A DNA stretch of 64,000 nt from Pseudoalteromonas sp. XI10. Lineage in GTDB: Bacteria; Pseudomonadota; Gammaproteobacteria; Enterobacterales; Alteromonadaceae. The stretch's first letter is position 1. Each line of letters opens with the position of its first letter. The notes under the pieces were generated by a model, which saw nothing but the letters and a program-made list of their open reading frames with translations, did no database searches and was not told the origin of the DNA. Of this stretch, positions 44,140-52,120 are shown piece by piece. A program made the position numbers and the translations under genes. The stretch lies in assembly GCF_001469895.1 (NCBI RefSeq), contig NZ_LOPY01000037.1:60189-124188 (forward strand), given 5' to 3'.

Positions 44140-45684
44140 ATGAAAAAACTACTCGCCGTAGCATCCGCTGCTTTATATTTAGCAAGCTCTGTCGCTTTTG
44201 CTAAAGACAAACCTAATATTCTGATCATATTCCCCGACGATGTTGGCTGGCAAAACGTAAGTGCTTATGGGCTTGGTACCATGGGTTACAAAACGCCAAA
44301 CATCGATAAGCTCGCCCATGAAGGTACAATGTTTACCGATCATTATGCGCAACCGTCTTGCACAGCCGGGCGCGCAGCCCTTATTACCGGTCAATATCCA
44401 ATTCGTAGTGGCATGACAACGGTAGGCCGACCAGGCGGCGAGCTTGGTTTAAAAGCGGGCTCTTATACCCTTGCTGAGGTATTAAAAGAGCAGGGTTATG
44501 CAACAGGGCAATTTGGTAAAAACCACTTAGGTGACCGCAACGAGCACCTACCTACAGTTCATGGCTTTGATGAGTTTTTCGGAAATTTATACCATTTGAA
44601 TACTCAAGAAGAGTTTGAACAACGTGATTACCCGAAAGATCCTGAATTTTTCAAAAAGTATGGTACGCGAGGTGTTTTACATACTTACGCCACAAATGTA
44701 GATGACAAAACAGTTGATCCACGCTTTGGTAAAGTAGGTAAGCAAAAAATTAAAGATACTGGCCAGCTTTCTCGTGAGCGAATGAAAACCGTTGATAAAG
44801 AGTTTATGGACGCAAGCATAGACTTTATTAAGCGAGCGCAAAAAGCTGATAAACCTTTCTTTGTATGGTTTAACCCAAGCCGTATGCATATGTACACGCG
44901 TTTAAGTGATGAAAGCCGTTATCTAGCAGCAGACTACACCACTGAGCATGATTTATACGGCAGTGGCTTGATTGAGCATGACCAACAAGTGGGTGAGTTA
45001 ATGGCTACCCTGGAAGATATGGGTGCCCTAGATAACACCATTGTGATTTACTCTACTGATAATGGCCCAGAACACAGCGCACGATTACATGGTGGCACAA
45101 CACCGTTCCGTGGTGAAAAAATGACAACATACGAAGGCGGCGTCCGCGTTCCTATGATTGTTCGTTGGCCGGGTAAAGTGCCAGCAAATACCATACTAAC
45201 GGGTATTCAATCGCACATGGATATTTACACAACGCTTGCAGCTGCTGCGGGTGAACCAAATATCGCGAAAAAAGCGCTTAAAGAGCACAAGCAACCGATT
45301 GATGGCGTAAACAACTTAGATTATTGGTTAGGTAAAACAGACGAAAGTGCGCGTGATAGCTTTCTGTATTATTACGAATCGAGCATCAAAGCCGTACGTT
45401 ACAAGCAGTGGAAACTTCATTTCGAAACGAGCGAAAACTATTACGCTCAGTACGAAAAGCAAAAGTTCCCGATTATCTATAACTTACGTATGGACCCGTT
45501 TGAAAGCTTTGATGGCCTAACTGACCGTTCAGACATAGTGCAAGCTAAACAATGGTTAAATGAGCCTGTACAACACTTGCTTGGTGAGCATATTCAGTCA
45601 CTATCAAAATATCCACCATTACAAAAAGCGGCTAGCTTCGACTTTAGTCAGTTAATGGAACAGTTGATGTCTGGTAAGCAATAA
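44140..45684 (+). CDS. Secreted arylsulfatase-type sulfatase
   Basis: Alkaline-phosphatase-superfamily sulfatase of 514 residues with a signal peptide ending FAK. The active-site cysteine that must be converted to formylglycine is C74 in CTAGRAALITG, and the metal ligands lie in FPDDVGW (D33, D34) and STDNGPEHS. A maturation enzyme is required and none is encoded in the window. The substrate is probably a sulfated marine polysaccharide or ester, which I infer from habitat and from the polysaccharide locus near 6.6-12.3 kb. It is a single-gene unit. Confidence 0.92.
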   Translation: MKKLLAVASAALYLASSVAFAKDKPNILIIFPDDVGWQNVSAYGLGTMGYKTPNIDKLAHEGTMFTDHYAQPSCTAGRAALITGQYPIRSGMTTVGRPGGELGLKAGSYTLAEVLKEQGYATGQFGKNHLGDRNEHLPTVHGFDEFFGNLYHLNTQEEFEQRDYPKDPEFFKKYGTRGVLHTYATNVDDKTVDPRFGKVGKQKIKDTGQLSRERMKTVDKEFMDASIDFIKRAQKADKPFFVWFNPSRMHMYTRLSDESRYLAADYTTEHDLYGSGLIEHDQQVGELMATLEDMGALDNTIVIYSTDNGPEHSARLHGGTTPFRGEKMTTYEGGVRVPMIVRWPGKVPANTILTGIQSHMDIYTTLAAAAGEPNIAKKALKEHKQPIDGVNNLDYWLGKTDESARDSFLYYYESSIKAVRYKQWKLHFETSENYYAQYEKQKFPIIYNLRMDPFESFDGLTDRSDIVQAKQWLNEPVQHLLGEHIQSLSKYPPLQKAASFDFSQLMEQLMSGKQ

Positions 45685-45723
45685 CACTCAATAAAGCGAT
45701 TCATTAAGTTGTTTTTAAATAAA

Positions 45724-45772
45724 TAGCCGCATCGGGAAGCAAATAAGCTAACCGTGCGGCTTTTTGCTTTTG
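45724..45772 (+). terminator. Probable terminator of the sulfatase gene
   Basis: AGCCGCA and TGCGGCT pair across a 23-base loop, followed by TTTTTGCTTTT. The long loop, which itself holds a weak GCTT/AAGC pairing, makes this a moderate call. Confidence 0.65.
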
Positions 45773-45864
45773 GGACGAAAAGGTTGTAGATAGTAAGAGC
45801 TAAAGTCGATCCAAACCTGAACAATCAACGTATTCAAAGCATTAAGTTAATAGTGTGAAGCAAT

Positions 45865-47187
45865 ATGAGTAATAAACAAAAGTCAGTGCCAACATCACGG
45901 TTTTCACGCGCTGCTCGGCTTGGTTCTTTAGCTGGTAAAGTCGCGGGTAATATGTTGTTTGAAGGCACAAAAGCATGGGCGACGGGCAAGCAAACATCAC
46001 GACAAGAGTTATTGTTACAGCCAAAAAATATTCAACGCTTTGCTGAGCAGCTTGCAAATTTGCGTGGCGCAGCAATGAAATTGGGGCAGCTGTTATCCAT
46101 GGACAGTGGCGAATTACTTACTCCTGAGCTATCTGCAATTTTAGCAAGGCTACGCTCTGAAGCGACGCCCATGCCACAAAAGCAGCTTGTTAAAGTAATG
46201 CGAGAGCATTGGGGTGATGCGTGGCTAGAGCAATTATCGCATTTTGAACTCAGACCATTTGCTGCGGCATCAATAGGGCAAGTGCATATCGCTTATCGAG
46301 AATCGGGCGAAAAGTTAGCAGTTAAAGTGCAATACCTAGGTATTGCAAAAGGCATTGCTAGTGATGTTGATAATTTAGCTTACCTTCTGAAGCTCAGTGG
46401 CTTATTACCCAAAGAGGTAGAAATACAGCCTCTTATCGATGAAGCAAAACAACAGCTTATTAACGAAGCTGATTACGAGTTAGAAGCAAATTATTTAAAA
46501 CGCTACAGCGAGTGTTTAAAGGGTGACGACAATTACCTTATTCCAACTGTGGTAGATTCGCTTAGTTCTTCTCAAGTTCTAGTAATGAGTTTTGTTGAAG
46601 GTCAAGAGCTAGATGAACTGGCAAACACAGAGCAAGCGCTACGTAATAAAGCGGTTGAACAGTTACTCAGCCTATTTATACGTGAATTATTTAGCTTTAA
46701 ACTAGTTCAAACAGATCCAAACTTTGCTAATTATCAATATCAAATCGACAATCAACGCTTAGTGCTTTTAGATTTTGGCGCCACCCGCGAACTACCTCAG
46801 CATATTAGTGATGGCTACTTACAGTTATTATCTGGTGCGATTAATAATGATAGGGCAGATGTTGCAACAGCTGCACAACAAATTGGCTATTTTCAACAAG
46901 GGCTTGCTCAAGAGTATATAGATAATGTCGTCGATATATTTCTTCTCGCTTGCGAACCACTGCGCCACCAAGGTGAATATGATTTTGCGAATAGCGACTT
47001 ACCAAAACGCATTAAAGAACTCGGCCTAAAAATGAGTACCGCCTCAGAGCATTGGCACGCACCACCCGTAGATGCCTTGTTCGTTCACAGGAAACTAGCA
47101 GGCCTCTTTTTAATCGCTGCAAAGCTAGGCGCAAAAGTGAATGTAAATAGTATTTTTAAGGAGTTTGAAGTACAGAGAGATAATTAA
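45865..47187 (+). CDS. ABC1/ADCK-family atypical kinase
   Basis: UbiB-like protein-kinase-fold protein of 440 residues. The family's KxGQ motif is MKLGQLLSMDSG, the A-rich loop is AAASIGQVH in place of a glycine loop, the lysine is in LAVKVQY, and the DFG-like motif is LLDFGATRE. No membrane helices follow, unlike UbiB itself. Relatives are linked to ubiquinone or lipid metabolism, but its role here is unknown. It is the last clearly chromosomal-core gene before the cassette cluster. Confidence 0.88.
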   Translation: MSNKQKSVPTSRFSRAARLGSLAGKVAGNMLFEGTKAWATGKQTSRQELLLQPKNIQRFAEQLANLRGAAMKLGQLLSMDSGELLTPELSAILARLRSEATPMPQKQLVKVMREHWGDAWLEQLSHFELRPFAAASIGQVHIAYRESGEKLAVKVQYLGIAKGIASDVDNLAYLLKLSGLLPKEVEIQPLIDEAKQQLINEADYELEANYLKRYSECLKGDDNYLIPTVVDSLSSSQVLVMSFVEGQELDELANTEQALRNKAVEQLLSLFIRELFSFKLVQTDPNFANYQYQIDNQRLVLLDFGATRELPQHISDGYLQLLSGAINNDRADVATAAQQIGYFQQGLAQEYIDNVVDIFLLACEPLRHQGEYDFANSDLPKRIKELGLKMSTASEHWHAPPVDALFVHRKLAGLFLIAAKLGAKVNVNSIFKEFEVQRDN

Positions 47188-47327
47188 TTGAACGGGAGTT
47201 TGGGGTAACTCATTTATGGCCCAAGATGTGCGACTAGCGCATTTCTTTTTCTGAATATCTTTATTACCAATAAAAATTAGAGTTGGCGATGCATTACGTT
47301 ATTTGTTAAAAATAGATTTATTAATAC

Positions 47328-47386
47328 CTGCGCGTAGCATCGGCAGAAAGATGAGCGACGCGCGCACTATAAAATTGTTAAGGTGC
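47328..47386 (+). repeat. Degenerate attC-like site before the first cassette
   Basis: An imperfect palindrome (GCGCGT...CATC / GATG...ACGCGC) is followed by a GTTAAGG core at 47377-47383, whose AAGG serves as ribosome-binding site for the next gene. The left core is not clear, so this is a weak candidate. Confidence 0.35.
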
Positions 47387-47388
47387 AT

Positions 47389-47889
47389 ATGAATCCGATC
47401 CTCAACGATATCTTGACCACTTTAGGTGGAGTTGGAGTAATCCTGTCGGGATTGTTTGTATATTTTGGTAAACTCCAACTAGAGAAATATAAAAAGAGTC
47501 TTGAGAAATCAAATTTAAAACTAAAGACATTACTTGATCAAGGTGTCCATGTTACTAAAAGTCGCTTTGATCAAGTTCCAGCTGATAAAACCAAAGATGA
47601 GGTGAAGTTAGACCGTCTTACGAAATTTGCTAAAGCAAATAATGAATTTGTTACTTTACTAAATCAATATACTCCATTTTATTCTAGTGAAGTTGATGAG
47701 TCTCTAAAGGTAATTAATAAGGTTTGTCGGCATGAGGCAATAGATTATGAGTTGTTAAACCCTCACGATAAAGATTACTGGGAAAAACAACGAGAGAACC
47801 AAGATAAACTTTTAGCTGAAATTGACAATTGTGGTCAATTAATTAAAAAACGAATAGACAGTTTGTCGGTTGTGGGTACTGCACCTTAA
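47389..47889 (+). CDS. Unknown single-pass membrane protein (cassette gene 1)
   Basis: The 166-residue protein has one N-terminal membrane helix (about residues 8-28), followed by a lysine-rich, helical, probably cytoplasmic region. I recognise no family. AAGG lies five bases before the ATG at 47389, inside the preceding core site; an upstream GTG would overlap this site. The stop codon lies at the left core of the following attC, typical of a gene cassette. Confidence 0.6.
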   Translation: MNPILNDILTTLGGVGVILSGLFVYFGKLQLEKYKKSLEKSNLKLKTLLDQGVHVTKSRFDQVPADKTKDEVKLDRLTKFAKANNEFVTLLNQYTPFYSSEVDESLKVINKVCRHEAIDYELLNPHDKDYWEKQRENQDKLLAEIDNCGQLIKKRIDSLSVVGTAP

Positions 47890-47984
47890 CAAGTCGCTCA
47901 AAATGGAAGCAAAACGCTTGGCTTGTACTCCTTCGTCGCTAATTTTAGCCAAGCATTTATGCGCCCATTAGTAAGGCGTTATGC
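47885..47984 (+). repeat. attC recombination site A
   Basis: About 100 bp, running from CTTAACAAG to GGCGTTATGC. Inner arms GCTTGGCT and AGCCAAGC are perfectly complementary, with further pairing outward (GCA...TGC). The TAAC and GTTA outer cores pair, as expected for an attC bottom strand. It ends 12 bases before the next start codon. Confidence 0.8.
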
Positions 47985-47996
47985 ATTCACGGAAGT

Positions 47997-48437
47997 ATGG
48001 CGAAAAAGTCAATGATTGAGAATCGCAAAGAATATTATTGCAAATGTAAGTGCGGAAGAGATCACGAGAATAAATTTATCCGTGGCATGTTTAAATATAG
48101 TGATGAAGGTGAAACTGCTTTTTGTCTTGCTATGCTTGAGCATCAAAACGAGCGCCATATTTGGCTTTCATTTATGACAGGTGAGTGGCCAAACACCAAT
48201 CAAGAAGATTGCGCAGTCACTTGTCATATCTATACAAATGAAAAAGGTCGAGTTTTCACAATTCAAAATGGCGAGGATTCACCATTTAGTAATGATGATA
48301 TTTTCGATTGTTACCAAGTTACACGCGAACAAGTATTGGCGGTCAATGGCGCTAAAGAGTGGTTTATAGATACCTATTTATCGCTGTTTAAAACAGATGA
48401 CGAAATTGGGAACTACTTGGGAGCTGAGAATGCATAA
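47997..48437 (+). CDS. Unknown soluble protein (cassette gene 2)
   Basis: The 146-residue product opens with a cysteine and histidine cluster (YYCKCKCGRDHE) that might bind zinc, then an apparent mixed alpha-beta domain (HIWLSFMTGEWP; VFTIQNGEDSPF). There is no signal peptide or membrane segment and no family I recognise. Its stop codon lies in the left core of attC B, and its start follows attC A by 12 bases. Confidence 0.6.
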   Translation: MAKKSMIENRKEYYCKCKCGRDHENKFIRGMFKYSDEGETAFCLAMLEHQNERHIWLSFMTGEWPNTNQEDCAVTCHIYTNEKGRVFTIQNGEDSPFSNDDIFDCYQVTREQVLAVNGAKEWFIDTYLSLFKTDDEIGNYLGAENA

Positions 48438-48546
48438 CAAGTTGCTCAAGTTCGTTCGTAAACTCACTGGGACAATTAACAGTTGGCTTAGCGCTTCGCG
48501 CAAGTTTAGCCAACAGTTAATTGCCCCTTAGCAAAACGTTATATGC
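48433..48546 (+). repeat. attC recombination site B
   Basis: About 114 bp, from GCATAACAAG to AACGTTATATGC. The inner arms (48460s-48480s against 48500s-48520s) are 20 bases long and pair at 18 positions, the outer ATAAC and GTTAT cores pair exactly. This is the strongest attC palindrome in the cluster. Confidence 0.85.
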
Positions 48547-48547
48547 C

Positions 48548-49021
48548 ATGAAACTATTTGCGTTAATTTTGAGTATTCTATCATTTTCAACTTTTGCTGA
48601 GGTTAACTTAGTAAAAGTTGATAAGTCAGAAAATAAAATGTATTTACTGGATAATGGTAAAGTAATAAAAGAATATCGTGTTGCTTTTGGTGGTGCACCC
48701 AAAGGTCACAAGGAACAAGAAGGTGATCAGAAAACTCCCGAAGGTGTTTATATATTAGACTATAAAAAAGAAGATTCTTCTTTTTACCGAGCAATGCACA
48801 TCAATTATCCCAATAAAGCTGATTTAGATAATGCTAAAAGAAAAGGTGTTTCTGCTGGAGGTTTTATCATGGTGCATGGGCAAAGGAATTGGTTGGGTTG
48901 GTTGTCTGGAATTACTCAAAATTTCAATTGGACAAATGGTTGTATTGCTTTAACAAATTCAGAAATGGATGAATTCATGGATTTGGTTAAAGTAGGCACA
49001 AAAATCCAAATAGAGTGGTAA
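48548..49021 (+). CDS. L,D-transpeptidase (YkuD domain), cassette gene 3
   Basis: The 157-residue product has a signal peptide (cleavage near TFA, residue 17) and a YkuD catalytic domain. The conserved histidine lies in IMVHG (H110) and the catalytic cysteine in TNGCIAL (C132). KTPEGVYIL (residues 62-70) matches the substrate-side motif. Such enzymes cross-link peptidoglycan or attach or remove envelope proteins; here without a LysM or other binding domain. I chose the ATG at 48548; an earlier one lies inside attC B. Its presence as a mobile cassette is unusual. Confidence 0.85.
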   Translation: MKLFALILSILSFSTFAEVNLVKVDKSENKMYLLDNGKVIKEYRVAFGGAPKGHKEQEGDQKTPEGVYILDYKKEDSSFYRAMHINYPNKADLDNAKRKGVSAGGFIMVHGQRNWLGWLSGITQNFNWTNGCIALTNSEMDEFMDLVKVGTKIQIEW

Positions 49022-49025
49022 TTGG

Positions 49026-49073
49026 CATATAACTAGGCACTCAAGCAAGGACGCAGCAGAGCTTATCGTTATG
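49026..49073 (+). repeat. Short attC-like site C
   Basis: About 48 bp from ATATAAC to CGTTATG. The outer ATAAC/GTTAT cores pair and an inner TCAAGC faces GCTTAT. It is short with little variable stem, but its position between two unrelated genes supports the call. Confidence 0.6.
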
Positions 49074-49089
49074 TTTTAATGGAGGAGTG

Positions 49090-49461
49090 GTGAACTTAGG
49101 AAACTGGGATAGCGCAATTATCAAAAGCCTGTCATGGGTAGCCTTAGGAATAATCGTAATAACTTTGGTTATGGGTTCACTACCTACAACCGCTAGTGAT
49201 ATTACTGGCTTATTTGTATCAAGTTTACTTTTTTTAGGTGTCTATTTACTAGTATCGTTGGTCGGGTGGCTATGTGTCGGCTTTCCTGTTCATTGGGTAA
49301 TTTGTAAATATGCAAATGCTTCCTTCAAGATCTATATGGTAGTTAGTATTCTAGTAAGCTTATCGTTGTATTTTGTTCAAAGTCAGGATTCTGTATTATT
49401 TGCGCTGACTGCATTGTCCCAAGCAATGATATTTAGGTTCTATGTGTATAAGAAAACCTAA
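49090..49461 (+). CDS. Unknown multi-pass membrane protein (cassette gene 4)
   Basis: The 123-residue product has four hydrophobic segments and is an inner-membrane protein. It begins with GTG at 49090, since GGAGG lies four bases upstream and the only nearby ATG reads into a stop. The C-terminus is basic (FRFYVYKKT). I recognise no family. The stop codon overlaps the left core of attC D. Confidence 0.55.
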   Translation: MNLGNWDSAIIKSLSWVALGIIVITLVMGSLPTTASDITGLFVSSLLFLGVYLLVSLVGWLCVGFPVHWVICKYANASFKIYMVVSILVSLSLYFVQSQDSVLFALTALSQAMIFRFYVYKKT

Positions 49462-49557
49462 CAAGCTGTTTAAGAATAGGACTGCTAAAGCTTGGTTCGG
49501 TTTCGCTACCTTTGCATTTTAGCCAAACATTAATCAGCCCCTAACTGGGTGTTACCA
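49457..49557 (+). repeat. attC recombination site D
   Basis: About 101 bp, from CCTAACAAG to GGTGTTACC. Outer CTAACA and TGTTA cores pair, and inner TTGG/CCAA and GGACTG/CAGCCC arms give an imperfect stem. Confidence 0.7.
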
Positions 49558-49723
49558 AGGCCTTTCTTTTATAGAGCCGTCCTTCGTCTGTTCACAATTG
49601 CTTTTTTATTTCATCAAAGTAAAGAGCTTGCATAGCCACGAAAACGATCCAATAGCTCGTTCTTGTCCTGAGACAAAAGCTAAAGCTCCTGCATTTTAGT
49701 AGTATTGGCAATTAGTTAAGAAG
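49558..49723. other. Short interval without a gene between attC D and E
   Basis: No reading frame of convincing length begins here on either strand. It may be an empty or decayed cassette. On the minus strand a short open stretch ending with two stops is seen, but it has no start codon or ribosome-binding site. Confidence 0.5.
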
Positions 49724-49808
49724 TTTGTTACAAATGAGTCATTCAGAAAAGCGAGCGATACTGCGGTAGAAAAACACCCGATTTGCTCGCTATAAACATG
49801 TTAGGAAT
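49724..49808 (+). repeat. Degenerate attC-like site E
   Basis: AGCGAGC (49750-49756) and GCTCGCT (49785-49791) form a perfect inner stem, and the right core is ATGTTAGGA. A matching left core is not evident. The AGGAA of the right core is the ribosome-binding site of the following nuclease gene, six bases from its ATG. Confidence 0.5.
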
Positions 49809-49813
49809 AAATA

Positions 49814-50665
49814 ATGAAACATGATCCGCAGCGCCCTAACTGGCAGCTGGTTATCGAAGCGGTGGAAGCTTTGGGTGGATGTGCCAGCACTCCACAAATT
49901 AAGCAATATTTTCTTGAAAATTTTCTTCCCGAAACACGGTCTAAAAATGTTCCCTACGACAGTAAAATGGTAACTGTAAATTCTCCGTCCAGGGTTCATT
50001 ATGGTGGTGGTAAGCAACCTAGGCGCACTGACACCAACAACCAATATGACAAATTATTTTTAAATGAAAGGAAACATTTCGAGCTTTACGATCCAGCTAA
50101 ACATGGTGTATGGGAAATATTCAAAAATAATCTAGGCACGCTTACTGTAACGCAGGTTGCCGAACCTGAAACTGATACTTCTGAAATAATTGATATCGAA
50201 GGAAGTCTTCCCAACGAAAAAGATCCATCAAAAGGAACAGCATCAACTCCTGAAGGCGAAGGCAGTCAATTTGCGATGGAAGCGCATCTTCGAGATTATC
50301 TTGCACAGAATTTATCATCAATAAGTGGGTTAAACACCACCCTGAGTTTATTCATGGATGAAGCAGGAATTCCCGGTGTTGAGTATCGTACAGAGGCAGG
50401 AATAATCGACATTCTAACTATCGGAACAGATAATAATTTTTATGTTATTGAATTGAAAGTTGGGAAAGGTGCTGATGCAGTTATGGGTCAGGTTCTCAGG
50501 TATATGGGTTGGGTTCGTTCTAAGCTTGCTAGTTCAATACAAGATGTCTTTGGAGTGGTAATCGCCAGCAGAGCTACAAACAAACTCAAATATGCTGCTT
50601 CCGAAACACCGAAAGTCATGCTTCTAGAATACGAATTAAATTTTATAGTTCGTAGTGTTGAATAA
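49814..50665 (+). CDS. NucS-like PD-(D/E)XK nuclease with N-terminal winged-helix region (cassette gene 5)
   Basis: The 283-residue product has an N-terminal winged-helix-like region (about 8-100), an acidic linker (110-150) and a C-terminal restriction-endonuclease-fold domain. The catalytic D199, E213 and K215 lie in IIDILTIG and VIELKVGK, followed by MGQVLRYMGWV, as in the NucS/DUF91 domain. It would cut or bind DNA; substrate unknown. The carriage on a gene cassette suggests a defence or DNA-repair role, which is inferred. No partner methylase is adjacent. Confidence 0.78.
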   Translation: MKHDPQRPNWQLVIEAVEALGGCASTPQIKQYFLENFLPETRSKNVPYDSKMVTVNSPSRVHYGGGKQPRRTDTNNQYDKLFLNERKHFELYDPAKHGVWEIFKNNLGTLTVTQVAEPETDTSEIIDIEGSLPNEKDPSKGTASTPEGEGSQFAMEAHLRDYLAQNLSSISGLNTTLSLFMDEAGIPGVEYRTEAGIIDILTIGTDNNFYVIELKVGKGADAVMGQVLRYMGWVRSKLASSIQDVFGVVIASRATNKLKYAASETPKVMLLEYELNFIVRSVE

Positions 50666-50671
50666 CCAAAT

Positions 50672-50722
50672 TCCTAACAATTGCATTAAGTTCGTTCGCG
50701 CCGTTTATGCAAGACGTTAGGC
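50672..50722 (+). repeat. attC recombination site F
   Basis: A compact 51-bp site with textbook ends: CCTAAC at 50673 and GTTAGG at 50716 pair perfectly, with inner TTGCATTAA against TTTATGCAA. This is the clearest short attC of the cluster. Confidence 0.85.
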
Positions 50723-50734
50723 ATCAAGGAAAGT

Positions 50735-51001
50735 ATGGACGATAATATTAAGGTCGGAGATTGGGTCAGAAGCTATGGTTCAGGGATATGGAGAGTTCAT
50801 CGAATTCTAGAACTCAATGATTTTGATATTCAAAGTCAAACTAACAAACCTAGAAGTGTTGTTTTCTCTTCACGCTTTGTAAATGACTCTTATGAGCGAT
50901 CCTTTGCAACAGAATGCTGTGATTCAACATTTGTTTATCATTTGCAACAAGCCGAGCAAGATGAACTCGATCCATTTATCAATCAAAATCCTGATTTATA
51001 A
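50735..51001 (+). CDS. Unknown small soluble protein, probably the 5' part of a frameshifted cassette gene
   Basis: The 88-residue product starts IKVGDWVRSYGSGIWRVHRI, has a CC pair (TECCDSTF) and ends PFINQNPDL. AAGGAAAG precedes the ATG. It follows attC F by 12 bases. Directly after its stop, another frame stays open for 88 codons, with protein-like content, so the gene appears split by a one-base shift near 50998. I recognise no family and no catalytic motif. Confidence 0.55.
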   Translation: MDDNIKVGDWVRSYGSGIWRVHRILELNDFDIQSQTNKPRSVVFSSRFVNDSYERSFATECCDSTFVYHLQQAEQDELDPFINQNPDL

Positions 51002-51267
51002 CTAAATTCAATGCTTATACACCAAAACCCATTAACGCTATCTACAACGCAAAAATAAATATTCCAGTTTCAAAAAGTAAATCAGAGTTGGAAGATCTCT
51101 TAATTAGTTACCAATCATTATTTTTAGAGCAACTCTTTTGTCAGTTGCATTCATCAGGTTTAGCATCAAGTGATAACAAAGGTTGGACGGCACAATTTGT
51201 AGCTAAAGATCATGAGGCTGTTGATGGTAAATTAGTGTATAGCTTTTCAACGTTATTAACGTTTTAG
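50995..51267 (+). pseudogene. Probable 3' part of the frameshifted cassette gene
   Basis: This open stretch lies in the frame one base back from the upstream gene. It reads ITKFNAYTPKPINAIYNAK and onward, with no start codon or ribosome-binding site, and ends at the TAG at 51265-51267. The proline- and tyrosine-bearing opening joins naturally to the upstream NQNPDL end. Loss of one A near 50998 would explain both parts. No attC site is seen between it and tRNA-Pro. Confidence 0.45.
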
Positions 51268-51320
51268 ATTTTATAGAAACTAAGAATAGCATGTAAGTTT
51301 TTGATAGGGATAAGGAAAAG

Positions 51321-51397
51321 TGGTCGGCATAGCAGGATTTGAACCTGCGACCCCTGACACCCCATGACAGTGCGCTACCAAGCTGCGCTATATGCCG
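51321..51397 (-). tRNA. tRNA-Pro (GGG)
   Basis: The 77-base gene on the minus strand has a 7-bp acceptor stem (CGGCATA / TATGCCG), a D-arm GCGCAGCTTGGTAGCGC, anticodon loop ATGGGGT with anticodon GGG, a T-arm with GGTTCAAATCC and an encoded CCA end. It closely resembles E. coli ProL. It lies at the border of the cassette cluster. Confidence 0.95.
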
Positions 51398-51502
51398 ACG
51401 TTGCAAGCCATAGTACGGCTTTTTTTATAAAAATCAATATCTCCGCAGTTCGATTGCCTGTTAATTGTTCAGGCAATCGGTATTAAATCAATGGGCTAGA
51501 GG

Positions 51503-52120
51503 TTAATCTAGCCAATCGTTGATCGTTTTGTACATAAAGTCGCGTATTAATGGTTGGGCATCGGCATTAGGGTGTAGGTTATCGTTTTGCATAAGTTCTG
51601 GACGGCCTGCAATACTAAGCATGAAAAAGGACATGAGCTCAGAATCTGTTTCATCGGCAATGGTTTTAAAGCTATCGGTGAAAAGTTTGGTATAACGCGG
51701 GCCATAGTTAGGTGGAATTTGCACTTCCATTACGGCGGTTTTCGCCCCGATTTGTTGGCTTTTTGTTATTAAATCACGTAGGTTAGCTTGTAGGCGTTTA
51801 ATAGGGAAACCTCGTAAACCATCGTTTCCGCCTAGCTCAATGAGTACATGAGTGGGTTCAAATTCGCTCAGTAACGCGTCGAGTCGTCTTAGGGCACCGC
51901 CTGTGGTTTCACCGCTAATACTGGCGTTTACTAAGTATACAGATTGGTCTTTTTCATCGTACTTATCTTGTAACAATTTAACCCAGCCTTGCTCTTGTTT
52001 AAGACCGTAAGCGGCGCTTAAACTGTCACCTAAAATTAAAATTGTGTTGTCAGCTGCTGCCGTAAGTGGTTTGATTACTAACAGTAAAACGAATATAAAA
52101 CGTAGGATTGGATGCATCAT
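51503..52120 (-). CDS. tesA: Acyl-CoA thioesterase I / arylesterase
   Basis: SGNH-family periplasmic thioesterase, protease I and lysophospholipase. The 205-residue product has a signal peptide (ending TAAA), block I LILGDSLSAAYGLKQEQGW, block III GGNDGLRGF and block V DNLHPNADAQ. It is divergent from ybbA with start codons that interleave: its ATG pair at 52115-52120 overlaps one possible start of ybbA. The synteny tesA-ybbA-ybbP is as in E. coli. Confidence 0.95.
   Translation of the reverse strand: MMHPILRFIFVLLLVIKPLTAAADNTILILGDSLSAAYGLKQEQGWVKLLQDKYDEKDQSVYLVNASISGETTGGALRRLDALLSEFEPTHVLIELGGNDGLRGFPIKRLQANLRDLITKSQQIGAKTAVMEVQIPPNYGPRYTKLFTDSFKTIADETDSELMSFFMLSIAGRPELMQNDNLHPNADAQPLIRDFMYKTINDWLD

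Larger units (their letters stand above)
47320..50723. mobile_element. Orphan integron cassette cluster (attC sites without integrase)
   Basis: Five small unrelated genes, all on the plus strand, are separated by imperfect palindromes ending in GTTAxGC-type cores and starting with TAAC cores, the hallmarks of integron attC sites. A sixth gene follows the last site. No tyrosine integrase is encoded in the window, so this is a CALIN-type cluster. It lies between the ABC1 kinase and tRNA-Pro genes. Individual sites are listed separately. Confidence 0.75.

Noticed and set aside
51203..51406. A 67-codon minus-strand reading frame across the tRNA-Pro gene
   Set aside because: It is read through the tRNA itself and has no ribosome-binding site or family resemblance.
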